Source: Leptospiraceae bacterium
GTDB taxonomy: Bacteria > Spirochaetota > Leptospiria > Leptospirales > Leptospiraceae
DNA length: 64,000 nt
Assembly: GCA_022402465.1 (NCBI GenBank)
Contig: JAKRSH010000040.1
Location: 62,001-126,000 of the forward strand
Reading direction: 5' to 3'
Below the pieces are notes generated by a model. It had not been told where the DNA came from. It ran no database searches and was given only the letters and a program-made list of their open reading frames with translations. Shown here one piece after another: positions 35,515 through 44,717 of the stretch (the first letter of the stretch is position 1; every line of letters starts with the position of its first letter). A program made the translations under genes and the position numbers.

Positions 35515-35934
35515 TTAAATAGTTAAGCCTTCTTTTTCTCGCATTTCCTTAATGAAATCAAGAGGGAAGGACAACTTTTTTGCAATGCTAGATTTCAAAT
35601 CGATAGCTCTCCAAAAAGGTGCTATCTCACTTATAGGTGTCCCATTTTGAAATTTCTCATAATTAGCTTCTGCAACTATCCTTAGAAATAAGCCAGTAGT
35701 CACAGGGCAGGTATGATCTGCTTTAAATTTTTTTGCTAGATCCTGTCTTACCTTTTTGATTGTTACCTCCTTACCAGGCTTAATCTTTCTTAGATATTCT
35801 TCGAAAATCTTAGGAGTAGCCACCAGCATATCACTGTTATCTGGAATGTCTACAAATCTCTTTTCGATATGCTTCACTTTGGGAGATGCCTCTTTTTCTA
35901 GCTTTTGATTCCAAGTCTGCTTCTTAGTTGCCAT
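35515..35934 (-). CDS. MGMT/ATL-like small DNA-binding protein
   Basis: This 139-residue basic protein contains GKEVTIKKVRQDLAKKFKADHTCPVTTGLFLRI. That arrangement recalls the winged-helix DNA-binding half of alkylguanine-DNA alkyltransferase and ATL proteins (a helix, then a Cys-Pro turn in place of PCHRV). It resembles a group annotated as MGMT-family proteins. The cysteine could be the residual active-site position, but alkyl transfer is not established. It forms an operon with the SRPBCC-like gene directly upstream (3-base gap). Confidence 0.6.
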   Translation of the reverse strand: MATKKQTWNQKLEKEASPKVKHIEKRFVDIPDNSDMLVATPKIFEEYLRKIKPGKEVTIKKVRQDLAKKFKADHTCPVTTGLFLRIVAEANYEKFQNGTPISEIAPFWRAIDLKSSIAKKLSFPLDFIKEMREKEGLTI

Positions 35935-35937
35935 CTT

Positions 35938-36453
35938 TTACTCCTTCATAGTATCTTTATCCAATTCTGATTTAAGTTCCAATGCATAGGATTGAATCAT
36001 ACTTTCCAAATTTAAAAAACTTAAGGAAAGTATACGAAAATATGGATTTGTGACCGTACTTTCATAAGAAAATTTTACTAAGGTTTCTTTCTGATTCAAT
36101 GCCTGCAATTCTCCAAGCCATTTAACCTGGAAAGGGCTATCATAGGTCTCCATTCCCCATTGATTCTTTTCTTTGAATGAGGTTGTTCTTAGTTTAATAC
36201 TCGCTCCAGATTTTGAATTTTCTATCCAAGTCTCCTTACCCAAGGAATTATCCATAATTGTGATGGAGTCAAGTTGCTGCCTCCATGATTTTTGTCCTTC
36301 GATATCTCTCATTTTTAACCATATCACTTCACTGTTGTGCTTAAAAGTAAATTCTGCATTTGCGGTTTTCTTTTCTGGAATCAAAAAACCAATAAGCCCC
36401 ACAACACCAAACACTGAAACTAAAACCAGAGTTCCTACTAAAACATACTTCAT
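35938..36453 (-). CDS. Membrane-anchored SRPBCC-like protein
   Basis: This 171-residue protein has a single N-terminal membrane helix (LVGTLVLVSVFGVVGLIGFLI). It then has a helix-grip fold pattern typical of START/SRPBCC proteins: VIWLKMRDIEGQKSWRQQLDSITI, the strands GKETWIE and ASIKLRTTSF, and a long C-terminal helix (SMIQSYALELKSELDK). Such domains bind hydrophobic ligands. It stands 3 bases before the MGMT-like gene. Ligand unknown. Confidence 0.7.
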   Translation of the reverse strand: MKYVLVGTLVLVSVFGVVGLIGFLIPEKKTANAEFTFKHNSEVIWLKMRDIEGQKSWRQQLDSITIMDNSLGKETWIENSKSGASIKLRTTSFKEKNQWGMETYDSPFQVKWLGELQALNQKETLVKFSYESTVTNPYFRILSLSFLNLESMIQSYALELKSELDKDTMKE

Positions 36454-36531
36454 ACTTTCCTCTCCTTTTCTATACTTTTAGATTAGCAGAATTCAAAGAA
36501 TTCCATCTGACAAATCTTGCTTTTTTTAATC

Positions 36532-37422
36532 TTAAGATTGAATCGGAATGAGAATATCCATCTCAGAATCTTTTGGCGAGTAAAAAGGTGGAAATTTCTT
36601 ATAGATTTCAATGCTAGGTTTGTTTGCAATTTTAAGTTTCGTATTTTCAGCTAACCATTTATATAACTCAAGATAGGCTATTTCCAAGTTAGAAAAGTCA
36701 CCAGAGTAAGAATAAGATATATAATTTCCGTTTAAATTAGTAAATTGAAAACCAAATTTTTCTTTCAAAAGATTCTTATCAAATTTGGCTTCAGTAAGAA
36801 AGATTCCTAAATCATATCTCTGATTTTCCTTACCAACTAACATGGGGTCATCATACCAAATCCCGAATAGTTCTGAATGTTCATGAAAAACTCCTATTTG
36901 CAGACAAGAATCGATGAGTTTTCTCCATATTTTATGTGATTTTTCCCAAGGTCCCACATACCTATAGTACATAGCTATTTTTTTGCTTAGAATTTTGGGC
37001 TTAATTTTAAGAGAAATACTATTCTTAGAATACTTTCTTATTAATTTATTATCTGGAGTTATTGTTTCTTCTTTTTGAATTCTAGAATTTTGTTTCCTGA
37101 ATTGTGATGGTGTCTTTTGAAACATTTTCTTAAATGATCTAGCATAGGATTCTGGATTTTCATAAGAAAGCTCCCAGGCTATATCAGCAATACTGAGATT
37201 GGTTACTGTTAGCAAGAAAGCACTTCGCTCAAGCTTTAACTTTTCAAAGTAAGCTCTAGGAGTCATACCGACTAATGAGTGAAACATTCTATGAAAGTGG
37301 TAAGTAGAAAGAAAAGATGCCTGAGCTATTTTTTTAAGATCTAGAGATTGATCTAAATTTTTTTCTAAGAGATTTTTGGATAAGTGAATCTTTTCGATAT
37401 TAGATAAATTATGCTTCTTCAT
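36532..37422 (-). CDS. AraC-family regulator with GyrI-like effector domain
   Basis: The ATG at 37422 is taken; a TTG three codons earlier overlaps the previous stop. An AraC double helix-turn-helix occupies residues 5-105 (LDLKKIAQASFLSTYHFHRMFHS, PRAYFEKLKLERSAFLL, SIADIAWELSYENPESYARSFKKMFQKTPSQFR). A GyrI-like/effector-binding domain occupies the rest (MYYRYVGPWEKSHKIWRKL, YDLGIFLTEA). This is the Rob/SoxS-with-GyrI layout that responds to small drugs or lipids. It lies directly downstream of the porin gene and may control it. Confidence 0.88.
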   Translation of the reverse strand: MKKHNLSNIEKIHLSKNLLEKNLDQSLDLKKIAQASFLSTYHFHRMFHSLVGMTPRAYFEKLKLERSAFLLTVTNLSIADIAWELSYENPESYARSFKKMFQKTPSQFRKQNSRIQKEETITPDNKLIRKYSKNSISLKIKPKILSKKIAMYYRYVGPWEKSHKIWRKLIDSCLQIGVFHEHSELFGIWYDDPMLVGKENQRYDLGIFLTEAKFDKNLLKEKFGFQFTNLNGNYISYSYSGDFSNLEIAYLELYKWLAENTKLKIANKPSIEIYKKFPPFYSPKDSEMDILIPIQS

Positions 37423-37427
37423 AGAGT

Positions 37428-39050
37428 TCAAAGGAAAATGGTTGATATCTCCAGATATACAAAATGAGAAGGATCAACTCTGGAAGTTTGGTTGATGGTA
37501 AATTCTCCTGGCTTAAAATAAGCATAACCTAAATTAATAGTGAATCGATTTTGTACTTTGGTTATACAACGAAAATTCCATTCATCTCCAATATGAGTCC
37601 CACTCGATCCTTCCATATCACGCTTGCTCGCTCTTTCCCAACGATCCCTAGGACTTTGCAAAAGGTATCTATTGAATGCAGTGTCTATTTTAGAATTTTT
37701 AAATGGAATAAATTCTAAAACCAATTTACTAGCTCGAACATTTTCCATAGTTATATAATCACTGGTAGACCATGGTCTTGCAAAACCATACAATCTGTCA
37801 AATCTTTGGTTAATTTGGTCATTAGGATTTTCATCTCCTGACACTTGAGCATGCAATATTCCTAATCTTGGCTTAGAACTGTGTTGCCAAGTATATCCAG
37901 CATCAAGTATGATACTCCTGGCTTTATGGTCTATGCCTTTGGCGATATCATTCGTACCAGATTGTTCAACCCAATTTATGTCATAGTCAAATCCAGTATC
38001 ACCAATCAATCCAAAGAATCTCAATCCTGAAGTGTGAATTCTTTTGCCTGGTCTACTAGTTCTAATTCTCAATCGATTGTTCCTGTCGAACTCAGTTTCA
38101 GATAATTCAGAAACCATCAAGCCAAGGTAATAAGCTTGCACTTGGATATACTTCTCCAAAAAATTCATAGTAAAAACGGAACCCGTAAATTCAGTCTTCT
38201 TTTCAACTTCGTCTATTTTTGTTAGGTTTCTTTGTAAAGGGATCAAATAAAAAAGATCCAAATTCCATAGATTGGACTCCTGCCCCCAGGTGGCTCTTGT
38301 TCCTTGGAAGGTATTGGTAGTATTTCTCCATTCATTTACAGCAACCAATCTTCTATCCACCAATTCAAATGCCATTCTACCAGCTTTCAAAGAGAGAGGT
38401 TGTGTCTTTAAAAATCTCCATTGATTCCAATACAATTCTAAATAGGCTTGGATAGGTTCAGCACGATTCACCTCACGGTTGTCAGCTTCATATAGAGACT
38501 GAAGAATCTGAGCATCTTCCATTTCAATGGTGAATCGGAAAGGATCCATTTTTTCTTTAAGGGATACAAAGGCTCTTGTTCGCAGAAGAAAAGGTCGGTC
38601 AATTCTATCATCATTTCTTCGAAAATCATTTTCTCTATATTCATAACGAACGCGGTTATCCAATCCTACAAGCATCCAATCGAAGTCTTTGAATAGATCT
38701 TGATTCACATCCGAAAGCTTCTTAGCATATTCGGGTGGAGTCTTTAGACGTTTTGTTCCATAACTTCTAGGTTGGAATTGGGAATCTTCGTTTGATTTCG
38801 TATCTTTGGTAAGCTGAGGCTCAGAGGCTTTCTCTAATGGCTTAGAGTCCACCTCTTCCTTAGGTAAAGAATTTTCCTCTGCAAAGACAGCAATTTGCCA
38901 TCCAAAACAAATCAAAAATATCGTAAAAACTATACTATTGATTTTTATTTGGATGAGGTTACGTATAATCTTTTGCGTGAAAAAATGCCCTAGCATTTGC
39001 AATCCAACCTTTTTGGTCGCAGTCCCTGCGTCCCATTTATTGAACAACAA
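37428..39050 (-). CDS. Alginate-export-type outer-membrane porin
   Basis: The long frame has 540 codons; the true start may be Met19 (38996) or later, since the hydrophobic signal segment (SIVFTIFLICFGWQIAVFA) lies at about residues 40-58. A disordered Lys/Glu/Ser segment follows. The remainder is a beta barrel with Alginate_exp features (LRTRAFVSLKEKM, PIQAYLELYWNQW, LSLKAGRMAFELVDRRLVAV, FQGTRATW, SGDENPNDQ, YGFARPWS). These proteins form AlgE-type channels, yet many in spirochaetes transport unknown anions. The stop lies next to the AraC gene. Confidence 0.85.
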   Translation of the reverse strand: MLFNKWDAGTATKKVGLQMLGHFFTQKIIRNLIQIKINSIVFTIFLICFGWQIAVFAEENSLPKEEVDSKPLEKASEPQLTKDTKSNEDSQFQPRSYGTKRLKTPPEYAKKLSDVNQDLFKDFDWMLVGLDNRVRYEYRENDFRRNDDRIDRPFLLRTRAFVSLKEKMDPFRFTIEMEDAQILQSLYEADNREVNRAEPIQAYLELYWNQWRFLKTQPLSLKAGRMAFELVDRRLVAVNEWRNTTNTFQGTRATWGQESNLWNLDLFYLIPLQRNLTKIDEVEKKTEFTGSVFTMNFLEKYIQVQAYYLGLMVSELSETEFDRNNRLRIRTSRPGKRIHTSGLRFFGLIGDTGFDYDINWVEQSGTNDIAKGIDHKARSIILDAGYTWQHSSKPRLGILHAQVSGDENPNDQINQRFDRLYGFARPWSTSDYITMENVRASKLVLEFIPFKNSKIDTAFNRYLLQSPRDRWERASKRDMEGSSGTHIGDEWNFRCITKVQNRFTINLGYAYFKPGEFTINQTSRVDPSHFVYLEISTIFL

Positions 39051-39160
39051 TTCTGTTATAACAGATTTTTGTCAAGAAAAGTTGGAGGATTTTAGCATCA
39101 TTTTTACTTCATACGATTGTTCATCCGATAAAGTTGATAAGGAAGATCAAGTTGATGAAA

Positions 39161-39823
39161 TTATAAAGCTGCCCCATTTTCCTTTTCAGAGATTTCTATA
39201 AGAATATTCTTCATCACCTCAGGAGGCTGTGCCCCACTAAATGCATACTTATCATTGATAATAAAAAATGGAACACCCGTTACACCTAAACTTCGCATAC
39301 GATCTTCTTCTTCCACTGTTTCATCTAGGTACTGATTTGTGTCCCAGAAATTTTGTAAAACTGTAGCATCCAGACCAATACTGATTGCAATAGAATCTAA
39401 AATTTCTACTTTCGTTAAATCTTTATTATGTGTAAAATATGCAGAAAACAATGCCACAGCCATCTCAACTTGTAAGTTATAATCTTTGGCAAGGCGAATC
39501 AATCGATGAGAGTGCAAAGTGTTCGGTTGCTGGATACCCTTATTAAATTCCATACGAATTCCAGCTGTCTCTGCGGCATTTTTGGTTCTTGCAAAAATGG
39601 TTTCCATTTTATCGGAGCCACCAAATTTTGTAGCCAAAACCTCATCACGAGGCTTACCTTCCATAGGAAGAGTCGGATCTAAGCGAAAAGGTTTCATCTC
39701 GACTTCCATTTCTACACCAGGTATTGTTTGTAAAAATTCTTTGCTACCTTGATCCCAATTTGCCTTACCAATATAACACCACGGACACACAACATCAGAC
39801 AAAATTTGCACTTGCAATTTCAT
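39161..39823 (-). CDS. DsbA-family oxidoreductase, FrnE-like
   Basis: This 220-residue cytoplasmic thioredoxin-fold protein has a CPWC active site (VVCPWCYIGKANW) near residue 13 and FrnE/HCCA-isomerase segments (FRLDPTLPMEGKPRDEV, NTLHSHRLIRLA, GVTGVPFFIINDKYAFSGAQPPEV). The cis-Pro loop GVPFF is intact. It has no signal peptide, so the work is probably cytoplasmic disulfide chemistry in stress resistance, as for FrnE. A Cys-only partner is not adjacent. Confidence 0.9.
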   Translation of the reverse strand: MKLQVQILSDVVCPWCYIGKANWDQGSKEFLQTIPGVEMEVEMKPFRLDPTLPMEGKPRDEVLATKFGGSDKMETIFARTKNAAETAGIRMEFNKGIQQPNTLHSHRLIRLAKDYNLQVEMAVALFSAYFTHNKDLTKVEILDSIAISIGLDATVLQNFWDTNQYLDETVEEEDRMRSLGVTGVPFFIINDKYAFSGAQPPEVMKNILIEISEKENGAAL

Positions 39824-39942
39824 ATCTTTTAGACTAAGCTAAATAATGAAGTACACTAATTTATTGAATCCAGTCTTTCTTCATTCTCCCAAGTATAGTT
39901 GTTTAGGGAGAAAACATACAATTTTGAAAGAACTATAAATAC

Positions 39943-40779
39943 ATGATGCTTGATTTATCAAAAATACTAATCCTCAATGAAAAAAAGATAGCTGAGTCCC
40001 TGTTCTCTATTTATCTTTGGAAAATTCAAAGTGAATTGCTTCCTCAATATGTCATAGCGAAACAAATTCCAAAAAAAAATATGGCAGAGCTTGAGTACGA
40101 AAGCCTTTTGCAACTTTATGAACATAATGTATCCTGTCCTAAACCTTATGGTATTTTATATAAGGATTCCAAATATTTTCTGGTAATGGAATCCATACTT
40201 GAATCTAAAACCGCAACAGATAGAGATCAGCAACTCAAATTGAGTCTCTTGAAACTATACCAAGTAGGAAAATATTGGGGATACACTAAAGATAACTTTA
40301 TAGGTTCACTTCCTCAACCTAATTCTATTTACAATACATTTTCTGAGTATTGGATAGAATCAAGAATTAAACCAATGTTAAATATTATTCGAGAGAATGG
40401 AATAAACATCAATCAGAACCAACTGCTATCAGTAATAGAAAATGCAATAGAAAGATGGAACCTAAATACTTCCAAACCCTATCTCATCCATGGTGATCTA
40501 TGGAGTGGAAATATAATCTATTCCAACTCTAAGGCCTTCCTGATTGACCCCTCCTTATCCTACGGTCACCCAGAACAAGACCTTGCTATGCTCGAACTTT
40601 TTGGATCTAGCCTCAGTGCTAATTCTCAGTTTGAAATTTTACATCACCTTAAACTCAATGCAGATACATTCAAAGATCGAATTCCTTTCTGGCAGATTTA
40701 CCCACTCTTAGTTCATGTTGCAATCTTTGGAAGAAACTACCTTCCATCCTTGACTAAGGCTTGGAAGGGGATAATTTGA
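39943..40779 (+). CDS. Fructosamine-3-kinase-like phosphotransferase
   Basis: This 278-residue protein has an aminoglycoside/APH fold with the F3K signature: YVIAKQIPKKNMAELEYESLLQL (Lys and Glu of the N-lobe), FLVMESI hinge, LIHGDLWSGNIIY (catalytic Asp, Asn) and FLIDPSLSYGHPEQDLAML (DPS...GHPEQD in place of DFG). It should phosphorylate fructosamine or a related ketosamine and so start deglycation of proteins. It is divergent from the FrnE-like gene, so both are protein-repair-type functions. It may begin one codon later (two ATG in a row). Confidence 0.87.
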   Translation: MMLDLSKILILNEKKIAESLFSIYLWKIQSELLPQYVIAKQIPKKNMAELEYESLLQLYEHNVSCPKPYGILYKDSKYFLVMESILESKTATDRDQQLKLSLLKLYQVGKYWGYTKDNFIGSLPQPNSIYNTFSEYWIESRIKPMLNIIRENGININQNQLLSVIENAIERWNLNTSKPYLIHGDLWSGNIIYSNSKAFLIDPSLSYGHPEQDLAMLELFGSSLSANSQFEILHHLKLNADTFKDRIPFWQIYPLLVHVAIFGRNYLPSLTKAWKGII

Positions 40780-40836
40780 AAACCTTTGGATTGCATTTTA
40801 ATTTTATCAAAATCTTATACTTTATCTAATAAAACA

Positions 40837-41823
40837 TTATTTAGATTCACTTAAAGACTCATTGTATAGATCAATAAATTCTTTTCCTGAGAATGGATTC
40901 TGACTTGATACAAGATTTCGATCTTTTACAGCATGGGGTCTACCTGGAAGAAGACTTTTTTCATAATTCAATCCTGACTCTTCTAAGAGAGATGCGATTT
41001 TTCGCACAGAAGGAGTGCCCTTCATTACAAAAGTCTCGATGAACCATTCTTCGATTCCAGTCACAGAGTTCACTCTGTATCCATTGAAAGGGTTCGATTC
41101 TTTGGGATAAGTCGTTAAGATGGCAGGAGCATGGCAGATGAGACCAATAGATTTATTCTTAGTATGAAACTTAGAGATCAGATCCAAGACTTTATCATTT
41201 CCTAAGAGGTCTACCATCAAGCCTTGCCCACCTGGTATTATTATTCCTGAATATTCTAATTCTGGTTTCACCAAACTATCAATCGATTTAGGGTTTAAGT
41301 ATTTTATATTCAATTTAGTAAAATCAATAGCCTCTTGTTGAATCTTTTCATTATCCCAATATTTTGATTTCAAACTCTCAGGATCTATTGGTGCAGACTT
41401 TCCATCCAATGTTGCAAAATCTATTTCATAGCCTTGTTCCTTTAGATTTTTATAGGGAATGTAAAATTCATTCAAGAAAATGCCCGTAGGATATTTTCTT
41501 TCCCCACCGAGAATAAGAGTATCGGCAGAGCTCATAAAAATAAGAATCTTTCTTGGGGAAGCATCAATTCCTAAAACAGAAAAATAAATTAGAACTGTGA
41601 TTATTGAAAAACTAAAATTTATTCTGGATCTTATTTTAATATTTTTAATTTTTTTAATATTTTTCATTAATTTATTGATATTTATTTTAATAATATTCAT
41701 TATTTTATTGATTTTTGTTTTATTAATATTCAATAATTTATTTCTTAGCAATTTATTTTTAAAATCATAGAAATTTATTCTTTGATTTATTTTTCCGAAA
41801 AGAGTGATTTTGTTAAGCTCCAT
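40837..41823 (-). CDS. Membrane-anchored or exported DJ-1/PfpI protein with Asn/Ile/Lys N-terminus
   Basis: The core (about residues 90-320) is a DJ-1/PfpI domain: KILIFMSS, FYIPYKNLKEQGYEIDFATLDG, GIIIPGGQG, and the nucleophile elbow IGLICHAPA with Cys. A hydrophobic helix (FSFSIITVLIYFSVLG, about residues 70-85) precedes it, as signal or anchor. The first 67 residues are a low-complexity run of Asn, Ile, Lys from AT-repeat DNA (41640-41760) and may not be translated: Met53 at 41667 would give a normal signal peptide. It lies last in a run with Crp/Fnr and CPBP genes. Confidence 0.8.
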   Translation of the reverse strand: MELNKITLFGKINQRINFYDFKNKLLRNKLLNINKTKINKIMNIIKININKLMKNIKKIKNIKIRSRINFSFSIITVLIYFSVLGIDASPRKILIFMSSADTLILGGERKYPTGIFLNEFYIPYKNLKEQGYEIDFATLDGKSAPIDPESLKSKYWDNEKIQQEAIDFTKLNIKYLNPKSIDSLVKPELEYSGIIIPGGQGLMVDLLGNDKVLDLISKFHTKNKSIGLICHAPAILTTYPKESNPFNGYRVNSVTGIEEWFIETFVMKGTPSVRKIASLLEESGLNYEKSLLPGRPHAVKDRNLVSSQNPFSGKEFIDLYNESLSESK

Positions 41824-41875
41824 TTTTATACCTCAATATTCTTATATATTAGTTTAGATTTGAGGATAAAAGTTT

Positions 41876-42415
41876 TTAACCTAGGTTAAAAATTCGAGAA
41901 TGTATTCTACTTAATGCTACATTTGTGATACCTAAGTAGGAAGCTATATGATTTTGCTTCAATCGTTTCGCATTGGAACCACATTGATCCAGAAATTTTT
42001 TATATCTTTCCTCAGCAGAGAGACTCAAGAAATCAAATTCACGTTCTTCCTTTTTCAAATATAAATCAATAGCAAAGGGCAAGAGCAATTCAGTCCTAAG
42101 GTAAGTTGAATCGACATTAGTAACTAAATTTGAATAAGAAATAGATAAAATTTTTGAATTTTCTAAAGCAATACTGGAATATAGATTTGCTTGTTTCGAC
42201 ACCAAACTTCGTAAGGATCCTAACCAATCGGATTCAAAAGAGAATCCCTTGGTCCATTGTTTCCCCTTATTCGTGTAAGTTAGCTGAAATGCTCCTTTTT
42301 CAATAAATGCTATCTCATCACTCCATTGACCTTGCTTCAGGAAATATTTACCTTTGGGAATATCTTTGGGTCTTAAGAATTCTAAGATTTTTGAGTAGTC
42401 TTTTTGATTTTTCAT
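41876..42415 (-). CDS. Crp/Fnr-family regulator
   Basis: This 179-residue protein has a cupin-like sensor half (GKYFLKQGQWSDEIAFIEKGAFQLTY), a dimer helix, and a short HTH at the end (HIASYLGITNVALSRIHSRI). It is the same subfamily as the gene at 19194-19763 and also lacks Fnr-type cysteines, apart from one Cys (QCGSN). It lies 15 bases after the CPBP gene and 52 bases before the DJ-1-like gene on the same strand and probably regulates that operon. Confidence 0.85.
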   Translation of the reverse strand: MKNQKDYSKILEFLRPKDIPKGKYFLKQGQWSDEIAFIEKGAFQLTYTNKGKQWTKGFSFESDWLGSLRSLVSKQANLYSSIALENSKILSISYSNLVTNVDSTYLRTELLLPFAIDLYLKKEEREFDFLSLSAEERYKKFLDQCGSNAKRLKQNHIASYLGITNVALSRIHSRIFNLG

Positions 42416-42430
42416 TGAATTTCATTTTTA

Positions 42431-43270
42431 TTATTTAAGCTTTCTCAAGGAGAAAACTTGGATAATTTGCTTCAAAAAGTAAAGAATTAGTAAAATCAAT
42501 ATCCATGAGGTAATTCTACTTAAGAGTTTCTCCCCGCCAAAAACTTTTTGTAGTGTAAGGTCGAAATGGTTAATAAAATATTTATCCAATTTCACAATGT
42601 AAACCCAGCCTGCGTGTATACCAATGGAAAAATACAATGATCTAGTATAGACTACTGCATTAGCTAGGATAATTCCAATTAAAAATAAACCAAAGAACTC
42701 TGGAATTAATAGATACCAATTGGAAACAGGTCGAATAAAATGTGTTGCTGCAAAGAATAAACTAGATACCACAACAGATTTTAAAATACTTAAATCTTCC
42801 ATTAATGTCTGTAAGACAAATCCACGAAAAAACCATTCTTCAAAAAATCCAATTATGAAAACTATAAGCAATTGAAAAAAAAGATCCCCATAAAACTTCT
42901 TAGGCAAGTGATCAATAGAAAAGATAGAATGATTGAAGTAAAGATTTATAGAAATCAAAACCATCATAGAAAATACGCCGAAGAGAAATCCACCAAACAA
43001 GAGTCGCGTATTGAGTGGATTATTTATCAATCCATATGAAAGTATACTTCTTTTCTCATACTTATAACAATATAAAATCAGTACAAAGAATAGAGAGATC
43101 GTTAAACATCTTGATGCTATTTTCAAAAAATGAAAAGGCTTAGCCTCTTCTATTCCATCTAGGATAAGCCCCTGAATTAAATAGAGGAAAGTGGAAAGTA
43201 GCATGCCTAGAACGATAGTTATAGCTAGAACACTTAGTATTTTATAAATGGATTTCAAGTTAAAATTCAC
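42431..43270 (-). CDS. CPBP intramembrane metalloprotease
   Basis: This 279-residue protein has about eight membrane helices. The motifs are complete: GFFEEWFFRGF (EExxxR), FFAATHFIRP (FxxxH) and FSIGIHAGWVYIVK (H-x-x-x-D/N-type third motif). These proteases cut within or near the membrane and include CAAX endopeptidase-like and bacteriocin-immunity proteins. In the order of transcription it precedes the Crp/Fnr and DJ-1-like genes and follows a catalase-like gene. Substrate unknown. Confidence 0.82.
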   Translation of the reverse strand: MNFNLKSIYKILSVLAITIVLGMLLSTFLYLIQGLILDGIEEAKPFHFLKIASRCLTISLFFVLILYCYKYEKRSILSYGLINNPLNTRLLFGGFLFGVFSMMVLISINLYFNHSIFSIDHLPKKFYGDLFFQLLIVFIIGFFEEWFFRGFVLQTLMEDLSILKSVVVSSLFFAATHFIRPVSNWYLLIPEFFGLFLIGIILANAVVYTRSLYFSIGIHAGWVYIVKLDKYFINHFDLTLQKVFGGEKLLSRITSWILILLILYFLKQIIQVFSLRKLK

Positions 43271-43361
43271 GATAAAAAATTGATAAACTTAATGCAATAA
43301 TAATCTCAAAACGATGAGATGCTTAAGTATATTTTATGAATCTAGCTAGGAATTTTTTGAA

Positions 43362-44477
43362 TTATTTTGCTTTTGACCGTTCTTGTTGACTTGCAAAATA
43401 AATGACCTTTCTTGCACGCATAACTTCTCCAAGAGGTCTGTGCTCTTGCAAAGCATTCCAAGGATCAAATTTATCTTTTTCAATTAATTGACTAAATTCG
43501 GGATTTTCTAAAGGCGAATTCATCGCTTGGGGAATGGTCAATTCTGCAAGAGTAATATAAGGAGCAAGGGATTCATCCCAATTTACAGTGGGATCTTCAA
43601 TGGGTGTCTTATGCTCAGAGTGATAAAATTGTATCTGGAATTCAAACTTCACATCAGCTATCTTGATTGCTTGCTTAAATTGCTCCGAAAAATCTCCATT
43701 AAAGGAAATAGGTCTTCTAATTATGCTTTTCCCAGAAGAATCAATCACACTCAAAATAGGTTTCAATCTTACCCTACACGCATAATCACCAAATTTTATA
43801 GGAGCTGCTGAGAAAAAATTTTCCATTTCAAATCCGTGAAATTTTTTAGAAAAGTTAATAAGAAATTGACCAAATTTGATGGCTCCCCCTATCATCCCGT
43901 GTTTCTTTGTGAAAAATTTTAAAATTCCTATCGGTCCATTCATAGCATATCCAATAAATTCAATAAAATCATCGCTTGTAGTCATACTAAATGTTTGGTG
44001 TTGAATTAAGGTAAAATCTTGCTCCTGAGTTCTACCACCCAAAGCACTTTCCCCATCTAAGCCCTTGACCTTAATCGCAAGACCTCGCACATCAGGAATA
44101 CGATCTGATTGGATTCTCAGGCTACCATTCGATAAACGAATCCATGCTTGGTATGTTTTAGCATTTTTAAATAAACCTAGCTTCGCAAAATCAGGAATAG
44201 TATCCAAAACCTTAAACTCAGCATGGAGTGCCAGAAGTTGTTTTCTGTGAAGACCTCTACCTACTCCAAATTCCTTGGACATTTTCTTCTGAAAAATCGT
44301 TATTAACTTAGCATGTTTGTTATGTTTGATTGCTTCTTCTGGAGAAATAATTTCGGACCACTCTTTACTCGGTGTATTCATTAGATTAAGAAATAATCTT
44401 TCATATCTTAAGGCAAGTCGAATTTTATAAGGTAAAGTATCGAAACTTACTGAAAAATGATGGTAAATCTTGGCCAA
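43362..44477 (-). CDS. Catalase-like heme protein
   Basis: This 371-residue protein has a catalase core shorter than true catalases (about 480-700). FGVGRGLHRKQLLALHAEF carries the distal His. WIRLSNGSLRIQSDRIPDVRGLAIKVKG matches the family's Ser-Asn-Gly and heme pocket residues. QDFTLIQHQTFS and RARKVIYFASQQERSK at the end contain R-x-x-x-Y, where the proximal Tyr ligand lies. This small catalase-like group includes allene-oxide-synthase-like heme proteins acting on peroxides or lipid hydroperoxides. H2O2 dismutation is not guaranteed. 91 bases before the CPBP gene. Confidence 0.85.
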   Translation of the reverse strand: MAKIYHHFSVSFDTLPYKIRLALRYERLFLNLMNTPSKEWSEIISPEEAIKHNKHAKLITIFQKKMSKEFGVGRGLHRKQLLALHAEFKVLDTIPDFAKLGLFKNAKTYQAWIRLSNGSLRIQSDRIPDVRGLAIKVKGLDGESALGGRTQEQDFTLIQHQTFSMTTSDDFIEFIGYAMNGPIGILKFFTKKHGMIGGAIKFGQFLINFSKKFHGFEMENFFSAAPIKFGDYACRVRLKPILSVIDSSGKSIIRRPISFNGDFSEQFKQAIKIADVKFEFQIQFYHSEHKTPIEDPTVNWDESLAPYITLAELTIPQAMNSPLENPEFSQLIEKDKFDPWNALQEHRPLGEVMRARKVIYFASQQERSKAK

Positions 44478-44717
44478 GACCGGGTTTAAATTTCAAGTTA
44501 CATAAGAATTTTACCACTTATAAAAACTCGAAGCTAAATTTGTAAAGAATCTAGAATAATAAACTAAAAGTAATGAGCTTGGAGAATCATTTTTCTTAAT
44601 TAAGTAAATTAGATTATTCTGATTTTTAATGTACATTTCATTTTATTATTTAACAATGATTTTTTCTTTTGACAAAACGATTCTTTTATTTTAAATAGAA
44701 TTATAAAAGGAAACTAT

